Position numbers and translations under genes: made by a program. From NCBI GenBank assembly GCA_002081555.1, contig KV920908.1, positions 82,281-146,280 on the forward strand: a DNA stretch of 64,000 nt. The letters run 5' to 3'. Positions 11,085-22,460 of the stretch are shown piece by piece (the first letter of the stretch is position 1; each line of letters starts with the position of its first letter). The notes beneath the pieces were generated by a model. The model saw nothing but the letters and a program-made list of their open reading frames with translations, did no database searches and was not told where the DNA came from. Origin of the DNA: Protostelium mycophagum (taxonomy: Eukaryota; Evosea; Variosea; Protosteliida; Protosteliaceae).

Positions 11085-11568
11085 GTTGGTCCGTGTTTCG
11101 TTCCCTTCTTGTGGCTGTCTCCGAAATGAAACTTTTTCATATTTTTGGAAATATCTCGTTCACAACCGTGCGTCATGTGCGGTAAGAAACGCTGTGCATT
11201 GGTTTCAAGTTGCGATTGTTCTTTGCAAGGTCCAACACAAGGTCCACGCTGCCTTTGCAGAAAAACCAAGCGTTCCACAATTTGAATTTCCAGAAGAAAT
11301 GAACAGCACCAAGTGTGCTTCGTGCGCAGATGCAGTAAATTTGTGATGATTCCAGGTTTGCGCAGGTGATTCCGGTTGATGATAAAAACCTCATCAAGTT
11401 GTGGTGCAAACATGACCTCCTAGGTGCATGTACATCTGGTTGTGGCATATACCTCTGGGTCGAATTCAATTTTCACATGCTGGAAATTTTTTGGCAGAAC
11501 AAAAGCGAAAATAATTTCTCATTTTTTCGGATAAATTTTCAGACCGATCGGGCATTATCACATCAATC
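11085..11568. promoter_or_regulatory. Divergent intergenic region between the K+ channel and RPC7
   Basis: The two genes start back to back here, so this 0.48 kb must hold both promoters and any unrecognised 5' exon of the channel. Both strands are open over parts of it, but no frame has convincing splice signals or family similarity. No TATA-like element is obvious. Confidence 0.4.
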
Positions 11569-14500
11569 ATGTCCAGAGGAGGTCAAATCTCATCTACTTC
11601 TCTCATTCTTAACATCAATCAGGAAGAGGTGGCGGTAGAGGTGGATTCGGCCGTGGTGGCTTTGGGCGGGTGCCATATGATGAAATGGATCCCAACGCCA
11701 AAGGAGTGAGGCCTGCCAGAGGAGATGATCTGTTTCCAGAGTACCCAAACATGCCAGAGAGACCAACTATTTCGGGAAAAAGAGCAGGTCTAGAAGATGA
11801 AATCATATTAAAGAGAGTGAGTGATCCCAATGTGATGATGATCCCTTTATGACGTGATCAAACCTGAAAATGGTTTGTATTTTCTCATAATTGTCAGTTG
11901 AGAACTTTGAAATTGAAACATCACAACTCTCCATTTTACTTCGATCAAGAGGCACCAAAACCAGATGTCGAACGGTGATCCATCTTCTGATCATTTGATC
12001 AGAATGAAGATTAACACAATCCAGGTACAGTGATAAGTATTTCTCGCAACGGCAGAAGGCAGAGGTGAATTCTTTCTTCAAAGACGTCCTCATTTATTTT
12101 CCTTCTCTCATATTATTTTGAACATCACATTAAAAATGTAAAAATTTTCCGTGATGATTTATATATATAAAAATTTATAAAATAGTCTTAGAGATTTTAA
12201 AAAAGGATAAACAATCACAAAGAATAAAAATATTCCAGGTAATCGAAGTCATCGAACCTAAATCTGGAATTTTTCCGATGCAGCTGCTGGGACTTTTAAG
12301 TAAAACCGCTAAGGACGATTTGAGGCGTTTTCTGCGCGACGCAGCCCTCAAGAGAAAAATGGCGGGAAAAAATAACGGTAACTTTTCTGTTCTCCTCGTT
12401 GTAGATCGTCAGATAACTATGAGATTTTTGGGAGTTGTTGACTCATAGAAAACAGGGGCAACAGAGAGTGCCTCAGACATTACTCCGGCAGAAGGTAAGA
12501 TGTCGTTACGACAACATGCTCAATTTTTTCAGCGATGGAGGCTGACATGTTCACCATCTCAAACGATGCCACCCCAGTCCGGGACAGATCTAAAAATAGA
12601 GCATCAGATGATCTCCCGGAAATTATGGAAGAAAGTTCTCCCGAAAAAGTGAGGAAATCTCTGAACTTGGATTTTTTGACTTTATTTCGTTAAAACAGTA
12701 TGATTTGGAGGCTTTTTTGCAAAGTCAAAATTCATTTTTTGTATTCTATTTGCCATATTTATATTTATTTGCACTGTTTTTGGTTCTATGGTTTGTGAGA
12801 AAATGGCGGCTTAAATGAAAATTCTTTGAAAATTTATCGTTGTAGATAGAGGAACCCCCCGCCAAAAAAGCGAGGGGGAAGGACGGGTCAACAAGGACCC
12901 TCCCAAAACCAAAAAAAACCGCTGGAGAATCACTGCTCGAAGACGTAAGTACTTCTGTTTTTACAACTCCAAACCATTCATTAAAAAGAACTCATAACAA
13001 CAACTTTGTGACATCTCGCTCAATCCAAGTCTGACAAAACTCTACAGAAAATTCATAGAAAAATCATCCAACTTTCACGAAAATTTGATCCCAGTCTCAT
13101 GGAATTTTCATTGAATTTTCATGGAAATTTCACTGATAGTTTCAGTCACCAGAACCGAAAAGAAAAGGCCGAGCAAAGGCATCCAAAGAGCCCGCAGCCA
13201 AGGCAAAAGGCAAAGAAAAAGCTACCAAGGAAAAAACTACCAAGGAAAAAGCTACAAAATCCAAAGAGAAACCTTCAAAGAAGAAAGACCAGGAGGGACC
13301 TCCGGGCAAGGTGATTTTCCATGAAATTTCCACGAAATTTCACGATTTTCTGTGCATTTTCTGTAGTTCATTTTCCCGCCAAAATTGTGGGATGAAGGAT
13401 GATATCTCGTTGAAATTTCCGTTGAAATTCGCAGGGCGCCAAAAAGAGTTCCAAATCTACACCAAAAAAAGCAGCAGCAATACCTTCTAGTGATGAAGAT
13501 GATGCTCCCTTGGTCAAATCTACAACTCCGCTCAGGTTTTTATTTTTATTATTCATATTAAATAAAGGTTTATTTTATTTTTATTATATCACAATATAAA
13601 TGAATAAATTTTCTGATTATTTATTTATATTATTCTTTTTGATGAAATATATTTTTTCATTGTAATTTTTGTGATCAATAAAATCACGGTTCCATACCGG
13701 ATTTCTACGTTAACTACCGCACTCTTTCGAAAATTCTACCATCTTCTTTGAATTTTCGCCGAAATTTCACTGAAATTTCCAGGACCCCTCTGACGAAGCT
13801 GAGAAAGAATAATACTACCACCCCTGGGTCACCGAATATATTTGACGAATCTGTCGACTTGTTTGCGGACAACCCCGCAGACGAAGCTTCATTCGTTGTA
13901 GACGACGGTAATCTTACAAAAATTCCCGCCTTTTTTTCAGGAAATTTTGAGATTGGATTTTTAGACAGGAATTTTTTTTAATTTGAAAATTCCCAAAAAA
14001 TAATATTATAAAAATTTTAATTCGCAATTAAAAATTTTTGACAAAATATTAGTGTTAAATGACACCGATGCTGACCCGTTGGCCATTTTTGAGAGGTAAG
14101 ATATCACAAATGACATCCTTTATTGACCATCTACAACGATGTAATGCCTGACCCATTCCAGAATCGAGAAGCAGGAGGGTGCAAAACAAAAAGTAAAATC
14201 CTATTCTATTTTTAGCTCCGAAATTTCCACCAAAAAACACCTGAAAATTCACCGAAAATTCTTCAACTATTCACCGAAAGTTCGCGGAAAATTCAAGGAA
14301 ATAGGGCCCGAAAGAGAAGAAAGTCGACGAGGATGCGGCAGAAAAAGATAAAGAGGACAATGAGGAAGACAATGAGGAAGTGGAAGAGGAGGCCGATGGT
14401 TTCGATGAGGTAAAGACATCATTTGAGATGATGTGATGTGATGTGTCGTATTAGAATGAGTGTGATGGTGTCTTGGAGGATGATTGTGGCGTATCTTCAT

Positions 14501-14901
14501 TTTAGAATGATGATTGTCATATGTCTTCATTTTAGAATGATGACTGTCATGTGTCATCATTTTAGAATGATGACTGTCATGTGTCTTCATTTTAGAATGA
14601 TGATTGCCTTGTGTCATCTGTTGATTGCATCATCTATGATCGCATGATGTTGCTGCGGCTCTGCCGTAGTTGAAGGTTTATCTTGGAAATTTAGTGGAAA
14701 ACTCCCAATGTACACGAAAGAAAATAAAATCCGTCGACAGATCCGCAAAACCACAAAAAGATGTGCAGAAAATGCATCTTTGCTGATCTGTTCTATTTTT
14801 AGGTTGAGGAAGAGGACTTTGGGGACAATCAAGATGATGATGATGACTTCAATGCGGGTGGAAGCGGTGATGATGGTGAGGCCAATGCAATGCATCATTA
14901 G
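11569..14901 (+). CDS. RNA polymerase III subunit RPC7 (C31 / POLR3G-like)
   Basis: Subunit of the Pol III-specific RPC3-RPC6-RPC7 initiation subcomplex, nuclear. The first exon gives MSRGG and splices into a Gly-Arg stretch (RGGFGRGGFGR), then LFPEYPNMPERP, matching the family LFPD.DY.P block. Exons 11893-11973 and 12034-12063 read HHNSPFYFDQ and DVERYSDKYFSQRQKAE, corresponding to the family SPYF... and DIERYSKRY motif. A long low-complexity middle follows, rich in Lys, Ala and Pro (about 12500-13540), with phosphorylation-like SSDEDD. It ends in a strongly acidic tail (EEDFGDNQDDDDDFNAGG), as in POLR3G. The protein is clearly longer than human POLR3G because of the basic linker. The last intron (14411-14802) carries a 30-bp minisatellite. 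Stop TAG at 14899-14901. Confidence 0.85.
14491..14610. repeat. 30-bp minisatellite, four units, each with a decoy splice acceptor
   Basis: Four exact-period 30-nt units start at 14491, 14521, 14551 and 14581. The core of each is ATTTTAGAATGATGA, and a fifth decayed unit follows. Each unit contains a TTCATTTTAG- or ATCATTTTAG-like 3' splice signal. The array lies in the last intron of the RPC7 gene; the real acceptor appears to be CTATTTTTAG at 14793-14802. Confidence 0.9.
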
Positions 14902-15096
14902 AAGATCAATTTTATTTTGCGGCTTCGCCACAAACACAAAGAATAATTAAAAGATTCTGCACAAAAAATTTTGGAAAAAAATTTCCAAAAATCTCGCCAA
15001 AAAAACAATTCCAAATTTTATTTTAATTTTAAAAAAGTGTTTTTTCTGATTTTTCACAGAACCCACCTATTAAATCCGGAAAAATAAATAAATCCT

Positions 15097-16750
15097 TTAT
15101 TCAGCTTCTTCCCTCATTTTTCGGACTTTTTTCAACAGTTCTACAACTTGCTCGTTTTGTGTTGCCTTGGTGAGGGTCTCCTCGCACTCCTTATACATCT
15201 TTCTGCCGAAGTAGGCAGATGCCATCCTAAAGTGTGCCTTCACTGAATGTGGATCCAATCTGATGGCATTAGAGGTAAGTCATGATGATGGTCATGGTGC
15301 ATGTGACTCTGGAATGCTTTTGTAAGGACACGGTCATCACCGCAAACCTTACGGTAAATGTCACAGCATTTGAAAGATAAAAAGGTTGCCGGAGCACAAC
15401 AGCATCCTCAGAATTTCCCGGAAAACTCGCAGAAATTTCCTCGAATGATCTGTCCTAAAATCGAGTTTTTTGTGCTCTTTAATCGCAGAACCGTGTTTAG
15501 AGCTTTTGCTGGTGAATATATAAAAAATCTTGGTACCATAAGAATGATGATCACTCACCTCAACACAATCTCAGCATCTCTCAGAGCGTCCTCGTATCTA
15601 TGGATCCGAAGGAAAGCTTCTGCTCTGTTCAAGTACAGAAGTATACAATCATCAGGTGCGTGTTGATTAATTCCTGCATAATATCACTCAATAACAAGTC
15701 TGATGCCTCTTGCACATGTTTTGCAGCAGATTATTTGACACTTTGCCATTTGGAAATAAAAAATTTCTAAATTTGTACATTCTCATTGAAGATGAGCGCA
15801 ATCACAATTTTCCCGATAAAATCGTAAAATTCACACCTTTAGAATATGTAGCCGCAGCAGCATCATATTGGCCCACAGAAAATTTTTTGTTGCCTTCCGC
15901 CTTCCATTTTTCAATGCTCAGCTTCTCGACAGATCGTTGCCATGTCGTCGGAATGAGATCTGACAGATTCTGACTGAATAATGTCACATTTGACATGTTG
16001 ATGGAGCTGATATGTCCCACTATGAGAGGTCAGTGTACATCTTTACGAGAGCTTTACCCCCTTCCTTGTCTGTGAAACTTGGTTCTTTTAAGATGAACAC
16101 AGTTCCTGGAGGATGCTGATACCACCCTAATTGCGGTATGATAACGAGAATATCCACGTTACCTAACGTGTCTTCCACCGCAAAATATAGATCTGTAATT
16201 TATTAAAAACTTTCAAGAGAAGAATTTTACCTCCAAATTTGACTGGATATGTGATCGTCCTCAAAACAATGTAAGTATTTTTTGTGTCTTGTTGGTTCCT
16301 CAGATTCTCGATGTACAAAGAGTTCATGTCGTCCCATTTGTTCTCGCACTTTGGAACTTCAGACTCTGAAGCTTTTGCCTCTGTCGACGAGGCGCATTCT
16401 ATGCAAACTTCAGGATCAGGAATAAAAGTTTGAGTGTTCTATACTTTCCTGAAAATCTGTCTTGTCTTACGAGAATCAGAAACTAATAGAAAACAATAAT
16501 AACTTTTAAAACAGTTTACCTGCCCTAAACTTATCGAAATATTCCAAAACTTTAGCTCTGTGAGCGCGTTTGTCCTCTAGACTTGGAGTGGAAGTTCCAC
16601 CAACAAGATCACCAAAGTTTCCCGCCATGATCTTCTTCATCATCTGGCGCAAATAAGGAAATCGCATTCTATGTCTTAAATGTGACTTTGCACCTCATCT
16701 TGTGAGAGTCCTGAATTTTGAAAAAGCTGCATCATCATATCCATAGACAT
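15097..16750 (-). CDS. TPR protein with the N-terminal module of TPR/SET proteins but no SET domain
   Basis: Starts MSMDMMMQLFQNSGLSQDE at 16750. The N-terminal half has TYIVLRTITYPVKFG, LYFAVEDTLGNVDILVI and PPGTVFILKEPSFTDKEGGK. These match by memory the module before the TPRs in a family of TPR-SET (SMYD-like) proteins, where EDE.G.v..L.lYN and G.v.avKEPf occur. A CIEC and a later single Cys are present, but not a full MYND finger. TPR units follow: WKAEGNKKFSVGQYDAAAATY, an exon near 15560-15650, and DPHSVKAHFRMASAYFGRK. The protein ends KMREEAE at 15097, directly after the TPRs, where a SET domain would be expected. TPRs suggest a protein-binding role; enzymatic function is unlikely. The start lies 98 bp from the ATPAF1 start on the other strand. 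Confidence 0.7.
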
Positions 16751-16848
16751 CTTGGAATGCGATTGTGTTGGTTTGGTCAAGCTGATTTTGCGTAAAAAAT
16801 ACACTTTACAACAGATCACATCACATCAAATCGACGACCCATTCACCA
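16751..16848. promoter_or_regulatory. 98-bp head-to-head intergenic region (TPR protein / ATPAF1)
   Basis: The start codons of the two divergent genes are only 98 bp apart, so the promoters must overlap. It contains an acceptor-like TTTACAACAG, so the ATPAF1 gene may have an upstream 5' exon overlapping the TPR gene. Confidence 0.5.
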
Positions 16849-17908
16849 TGGCATCACTAGACTCAATCGTCAAGTTGGAGATCTTAGAGAAAGAGACGCC
16901 AGAATGGATCAAGTTCATATGGATGTCCTTCTTCAGAGAAAAACCTGTCGTCTCAGCAGTAATCCCAGCAGATACTTGGAAAAAGATCAATGAGAGAGCC
17001 ACCAGATTGTGATTGTAACCCATCTTTCCTTCTTCTGATATCACCACAGCCAATCATTTGTCTATCCAGTGCCAAGTTCTGGCAACGGCTACATCATGGT
17101 TTATGGACAATATGTTCCTGCTAAACAGATGTTATGTTTCACACATTTATCCACAATACAACAACTAGGAGAATTGGCTGTGCCCTTTATGAACGTACAA
17201 TTCTATACAGAGATTCAAGACTCTAAAGGTGAGCCGTCTTTCTGATTTCGACATGATTGTGTTCTGATTTCTTCTCATGAAGAAAGAATCCATCTAATTT
17301 AATGAATGATTTTTGTCATCACTTATATGTGCTTTGAGCAATAAGAGACATTCACTTCAGACAAATAACATAGTGACCCTCTGCTTATGTACATCATTGG
17401 CAGGGCTTTTTGGCTCTGATGAAAACTGCCACGCGTCGATGAGATGGAAGATATATGTTGATCCGAACAGGTCTCGTCTTGATGAAAGCGGATTACCAAA
17501 AACAATCCATCAACACGGAACATTGTCCATACCTCATCAACATGTGGCAGGTGAGGTTCTTCATTATTCGGAGAAAATCGCATCGAGCTGCTCTGCCAGC
17601 ACAAATTTGACGCAAACCTTCTTGATGGAGGTGCATGGATTTCTAAATTTAAAGACACTGTAATCCTTACCGTGATTCCCGGTAATCTCACGGGCTCCTA
17701 CCGTGAGGTGCCTTCTATAAAAATATTGTGAGACAGCACAGCCGTTGGCACTTTGATCACAAAAATAAATCAGATACGCTCACATCTTCTAAAGGTATTT
17801 CTGCTGAGTGACCGTTGCTATGAACTCATGAGGCAATTCACACAAGAACCAAACAAGTTTGATTTCATGAACATCATCAAGATGGCCGAGCTGGAGATGT
17901 CTAAATAA
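16849..17908 (+). CDS. Mitochondrial F1-ATPase assembly factor 1 (ATP11 family)
   Basis: ATP11/ATPAF1 is a mitochondrial matrix chaperone that binds the free F1 beta subunit during ATP synthase assembly. The first exon reads LDSIVKLEILEKETPEWIK and PVVSAVIPADTWKKI, matching the family LD.I.KL......I..IW and V.AVIPA. The second reads GYIMVYGQYVPAKQMLCFTH. Later exons read GLVLMKADYQ and, last, VFLLSDRCYELMRQFTQEP with PNKFDFMNIIKMAELEMSK to the stop at 17906-17908. Human ATPAF1 has GIVLMTAEMD and FNLRPNEFKY at the same places. The ATG at 16849 gives no mitochondrial presequence, so an upstream 5' exon is probably missing from my model (possible acceptor at 16814). Confidence 0.88.
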
Positions 17909-18032
17909 AGTATGACAAGTGCCACCTGTCCAATGGGCTCCACAGCCAAAAAGAAATTTCATTATATAGGACAAAAGCAGTGCTAAGCTGGAGCTAAGGC
18001 GTAAAGATGATACATCAGATTACCTGTTTTAG

Positions 18033-18530
18033 ATCTCAAAAGCACACACTGGCGAGGCCACGAGTGGGATCATGATCTTGCTCGAAAGAGATAAGAAAGC
18101 TCTGAAGAGGGCGACTCCATTTTCATTCGGACCCAATACGCCCATTGAAGACCGAATCATGATGTGAGATCGATGTCTATACGTATCCGGCTCTGATGTT
18201 TTAGATTTTCTGCTGCAGAGGAAGCAAAAAAGACATCTGCGTGCGACATATCAAAGACGATCAATCCAACAATGGGAGCTTTGAGACAATGAGTGAGCTC
18301 TGATCCTCTACACTTGGCACGTCACGAAATACGACACGCTATTTATGTTGTACCAGTAAAAGAACAGTGGAATGCATTACATTTCAATCGAGGTGCTTGC
18401 AGCTAGCTCGAAACACACTCGCAACAGCTGTACTCAAATTTCGTGTCGAGAGTGTCTTTCAATGCAAATGCAGAAAATGCTCCAACTGAAAAATCTGCGA
18501 AACGACTGATGTACGCACATTGAGGAGTGG
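18033..18530 (+). CDS. Unidentified coding exons between ATPAF1 and Nup43
   Basis: Several stretches read like protein but do not join cleanly. One exon begins after CTGTTTTAG at 18033 and reads ISKAHTGEATSGIMILLERD and PFSFGPNTPIEDRIM. A second (about 18204-18292) reads FSAAEEAKKTSACDISKTIN and can end at a TGA at 18290. Another open stretch (about 18311-18410) reads ARHEIRHAIYVVPVKEQWNA. I recognise no family and cannot place the start. It may be one small gene with an alternative 3' end, or two. The region has conventional GT-AG signals (gtgagatcg at 18166, TTTTAG at 18203). Confidence 0.35.
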
Positions 18531-18630
18531 AACCACTTGACTCAAACCACAACATTAGAGGCAGTCATCTTGTCAATAGAACACAATGAGCCACTTGTAA
18601 AAACGATTTTTGTTGTTCCAAGAACAGTTG

Positions 18631-20442
18631 ATGAGGAAGGATCATTCATTATTCAAAAATCAAATCATGGTCGTCATCTCGGAATACAAAGACGATCGTA
18701 TGGAGCAAGAAGATGAAGCAGAATCCATCGCCTATCCCGTCAATGGAAAGATGAGATGTGTGAGACTATTGAAGAATCATCAAATACGCCAGGCGGCCAC
18801 CAGCTCACACTTGAACACTATCAAAAGTGACGCTCCCGCTAAACTCTCATTGGCTGTCCTAACAGGATCGTGGGATGCCCTCAGAAATGAGGTCTGCCTC
18901 TGGTCTGTTCCACCTATTGAACGTGAGGGAGAAACATCTCCTCTCACAGAAGCACACAAGATATCTTCTATCGATGCAGGAGGCGATGTATGTTGTTTTG
19001 GTCAAATGTATTGATATCAATTTTTGAAATGATCGATAGGTCGTCGATATGAGAGTGATAGAAGAGAATGGAAGACCACAACCTTACATCTTTTGGAATA
19101 ACTCTGCAGGTGAAGTTCGCCTGGCCACGGTCAAATATGATGGCAGAGCACAGAAACTTGTCTCTCTACAAAACACAAAAATACACAGAGGAAAAGCCAA
19201 TTCGCTCGCTTTCCATAGCGGGAAAGAAGAGGTGCTCCTGATCATTTTTATTTATCTCACATTTTTTCCAGATCAGCAGCGGTGGCGATGCCGGAGAAGT
19301 TGTTCTGCTAGACTTAGATGGTCTCAAGACAAAGAAGAGGTTTCTGGCAGAGCCAACCGCAGTGGGATGCATGATGTACACCTCGAGAGACGCCCTTCTG
19401 ACGGCAACATTTGCAAAGAGGATAAGTGTCTGGGACACAAGATCAGACATGAAGAGGCCGACATCAATTCTTTCAGATCCCAGTTCTGCTGGGTAAGTCT
19501 TCGATCAGAATGTGATGGTCATCTTTTTGTAGACTTTATCACTAGTTTTGGCGTATGCCGCCACATAGTAACAATATTTTTGATCTGGGTTCTATTTCAA
19601 AGATTTGAAAAATTTGGCGGGAAAAGATGTCCAAAAAAATGAGACAGAAGGAATGTACTGAATTCTGTAGGTCGACATTTCTGAGATGCATGTGTCAGCA
19701 CCCCCTTCAGCCCGATTTATTTGCCACTGGTTCAGAATACGGACTCATCTCTATCTGGTATGAAATCTCATGTAATTTCGGTGAATTTTCATTATCCGTT
19801 TCTCGGAAAATATTTTGGCGCGCAAATGTCTTTTTCAAATTGAAAAATTGAAAAATTCAGGGACCAAAGAAAATCTAATATTCCAATCAATTCAATTGTG
19901 GCTTACGACACTGACGGTGATTTTTTAATTTTATTTCCTTCTATTGAGCTCGGTTATTACCGTAAAACATGCGTCAACTTACCGAGCTTCGACTTGATCT
20001 CCTTGTATCTTTAGATCTTTGACAGATTTCATTGAAATTTCACAGTCTGGGAATTACAATTCTCCGCAATTAATCCCGATTTATTGTTCAGTTGCTCACA
20101 ACAAGGTCTTCTTCTGCTGTGGAGTGAGTTTTTATATTTTTTCCGATTTTCCTTCACTTTTTTCTGATTATTTGGTATTTTTTCTTATTTTTCGACTTGG
20201 AATGTTGCAAAAGATTTCCGTTGATTCTAAAAATAGACTTCAACGGCAACACGATGGGCATGGAAGAAAGACAAGGCTTCGTTGTAGACGAGAAGAAGAT
20301 ACACGTCAAGGATCTGGTGCAGCTTCCAGAACTTGCCTGCTCCATCAACTCCTTTGACGTGGACACGCAGAATCACACGGTAGTTAGCGCGTCGGATAAC
20401 GGGCAGATCTACGTTTCGAACACGATGAGAATGGTTTTCTAA
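18631..20442 (+). CDS. Nucleoporin Nup43 (WD40 protein of the Nup107-160 Y-complex)
   Basis: A beta-propeller subunit of the nuclear pore Y-complex. Evidence is the order of WD-type blocks: LSLAVLTGSWDALRNEVCLW (human FATGSWDNEENYISLWS), QPYIFWNNSAGEVRLATVKY, TAVGCMMYTSRDALLTATF and RISVWDTRSDM, then HPLQPDLFATGSEYGLISIW, VWELQFSAINPDLLFSCSQQ (human MWEVHFHPSNPEHLFTCSED), and a C-terminal SINSFDVDTQNHTVVSASDN ending IYVSNTMRMVF at 20442. The last block aligns with human SVNTLDVLGPCLVCGTDAE..YV. Introns are short with gtgagt or gtaagt donors; the acceptor before WNFNGN is CTAAAAATAG. The start at 18631 is the first ATG in the open exon; the next in-frame ATG, 18667, is equally possible. Confidence 0.88.
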
Positions 20443-20641
20443 AGAATTTATTTGTCGGATTTATTTTTCCAAATTATTACAATTTTTCTGGAATTTGTCG
20501 AAAGTGGGTATTATCCATCGGGAAAATTTCGAAAATTTACAACTTTTCTGAAATTGTCGAAGATTGTGTTGGGATATTTTTTCAAATGAATTTTCAGATT
20601 TTTGTTTGCGAAATTTGAAATTTTAATGGTTAGATAAATAT

Positions 20642-21251
20642 TTATTTGGAGGAGATTGCTTTTGAGAGCCACTCTAATCCTTCATATATCCCCTCTCCTT
20701 GCACCGCGCATGTGGACTGCACATACCACTGTCGTCCTCTTAATGTGTGCAGCTTCATCCTGCTCTGATCAGAAGATACTTCAGAGACAGTTCCTCACTT
20801 TTCGGTAATCTCTGAAACGGACAGCGCGTTCGGCAGGTCTTGCTTGTTGGCGAGTACAACGAGAGGGCACCCTCTCAATTCTTCCTCCTCTAAAATACGT
20901 TGTAGTTCTTCGCATGCCTCCTCCATGCGGCTCGCGTCTGTGGAATCCACGACGAAGATGATGCCGTTTTGGTGCACGAAATAGTAGCGCCAGAGAGGTC
21001 GGATCCTGTCTTGTCCTCCAACATCCCACATCGTGAAGTTGATGTTCTTGTACTGGAGTCTGTCAGTCTCTTGATCACTTCTGATCACTTACAGATACGG
21101 TCTCGACATTAAAGCCGATGGTGGGGATCGTGATGACGGTCTCCCCCAGTTGTAGTCTGTACAGAACGGTGGTCTTTCCTGCGGCGTCTAAGCCCAAGAG
21201 GACGAGCTTGTGGTTGACTTTGGGGTTGAAGATACTGAGGATTGCGCCCAT
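20642..21251 (-). CDS. ARF-family small GTPase
   Basis: ADP-ribosylation factor type GTPase acting in coat recruitment on Golgi or endosomal membranes. MGAILSIF places a myristoylatable Gly2. The P-loop is GLDAAGKTT, switch I contains [12 protein letters not shown], switch II is [17 protein letters not shown], and the base-specificity motif is NKQD. The C-terminus reads [17 protein letters not shown], as in ARF (GLYEGLDWL). Two short introns interrupt it (about 21054-21093 after ETVS, and about 20756-20794 after ITEK). Length, about 180 residues, is typical. The ARF1-like class is clear; the exact paralogue (ARF versus a close ARL) is not resolved by eye. Faces Nup43 tail to tail with about 200 bp between. 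Confidence 0.93.
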
Positions 21252-21490
21252 CTTTGTTGTTGTCTGTTGTTCTAAATTATGAGGAGGGAAAGCGAAAGAG
21301 GTGCCGGGCTACGTGGTACCCTTTCGGCGAAAAAAAGTGAGATGACTCTGAGCAACGTGGTCGACAAATATTCGCCATAAATAATATAGAGTATGTCCTG
21401 GAGAAAATCAGGCACAAAATGAAGACACGAACTCACAAGACCAACTTGTGGAGATGGCAATATGACAGAATGACATCCCTTCTAAAACAT

Positions 21491-22044
21491 CTATTTCTTT
21501 CCTCCCCATTTGACACGGAGGTTTGATTCATCTTCTGGGGTGAGATCATTTTCAAGCCCGAAGAATTCTCGTAGTTGGTCTGGTGTTTTTCCTCTCATAT
21601 GGTTGGCCATACACTTACACATCAGTTCAAAGAGTGGTTTGATGTCGAGATAGTTGGCGGCAAGGAGAACGTCTATGTTGAGAGGTAATTCATTCTTGAT
21701 GAACTCTTGATCGAACTCATCCTTGATTGTAGAGTCCTTTGCCTTGACCGGCTCTCCCTTCTTCTGTGCTGGCGCTTCGGTGGGGACGAACGGGCCGTCA
21801 TCCTTGTGGTGATTACAATATTCAAGTACTTTCTTCATGGTGGCCTCGGTAACTGGTTGAAGGATAATGACGGCTTCCTCACCGTTGGCTTCGCCGATGT
21901 CTGCTTTTGGTCATATCTAATTGAAGATTGTACAGAAAAAGGATCACCTTCGGCCATAGATTTGATGGTAGTAGACATTAAAGCGACCTTCTTCTCGATC
22001 ACTATGGTCTTGTCATCAGACGTTATGACTTTGATTGTTTCCAT
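21491..22044 (-). CDS. SKP1, adaptor of SCF ubiquitin ligases
   Basis: Links cullin 1 to F-box proteins. Starts METIKVITSDDKTIVIEKKV (SKP1: IKLQSSDGE.F.V...A), then after one intron GEEAVIILQPVTEATMKKVL and EYCNHHKDD (SKP1: VIQWCTHHKDD). This is followed by DEFDQEFIK, VLLAANYLDIKPLFELMCK (ILAANYLDIKGLLDVTCK) and MRGKTPDQLREFF (IKGKTPEEIRKTF). The end, LRVKWGGKK, departs from the conserved NQWCEEK tail, so contacts of the last helix with F-box proteins may differ. An F-box protein gene lies 13 kb away in the same window (35003), probably by chance. Confidence 0.93.
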
Positions 22045-22460
22045 GATCTTCCGCGAAATAGAACCACACCCACTTGTAACTCGTTGTAATTCGGATATCT
22101 TATCGCGAGATCACCAACGAACTTTGTACATTTAGCTGATCACTCATGGTGACAATGGTGGAGGTTTCTTTTGATGTTGACCATGTTATTACTTGCAAAA
22201 AAGCTGGTGTGCATGCTTTACGTGTCATTTGGAGACATCTGCTGTTCGTCTAAAGACTCACGGCAATATCGCGACGGCAACACGCCACGTTCTATTGTGC
22301 CCTTTAGATGGTACCACCATTAAAGGCTAAGCTATTGATCCACAACAAACGTCTGAGACTTGCATGTACGATCAATCATGATGCAGCCAACCCTCATGAG
22401 GCTTTGAACTTTTTCAGAGAAATCCACAATAATTCAAAATGGACGAAATTTCGTTGAAAT
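22045..22460. other. Intergenic region between SKP1 start and filamin 3' end
   Basis: No gene recognised. It should hold the SKP1 promoter (minus-strand gene starting at 22044) and the filamin 3' UTR. No striking repeats. Confidence 0.4.

Noticed and set aside
14267-14617. His-rich open frame on the minus strand
   Set aside because: It is the antisense reading of the 30-bp minisatellite and the acidic RPC7 exons.
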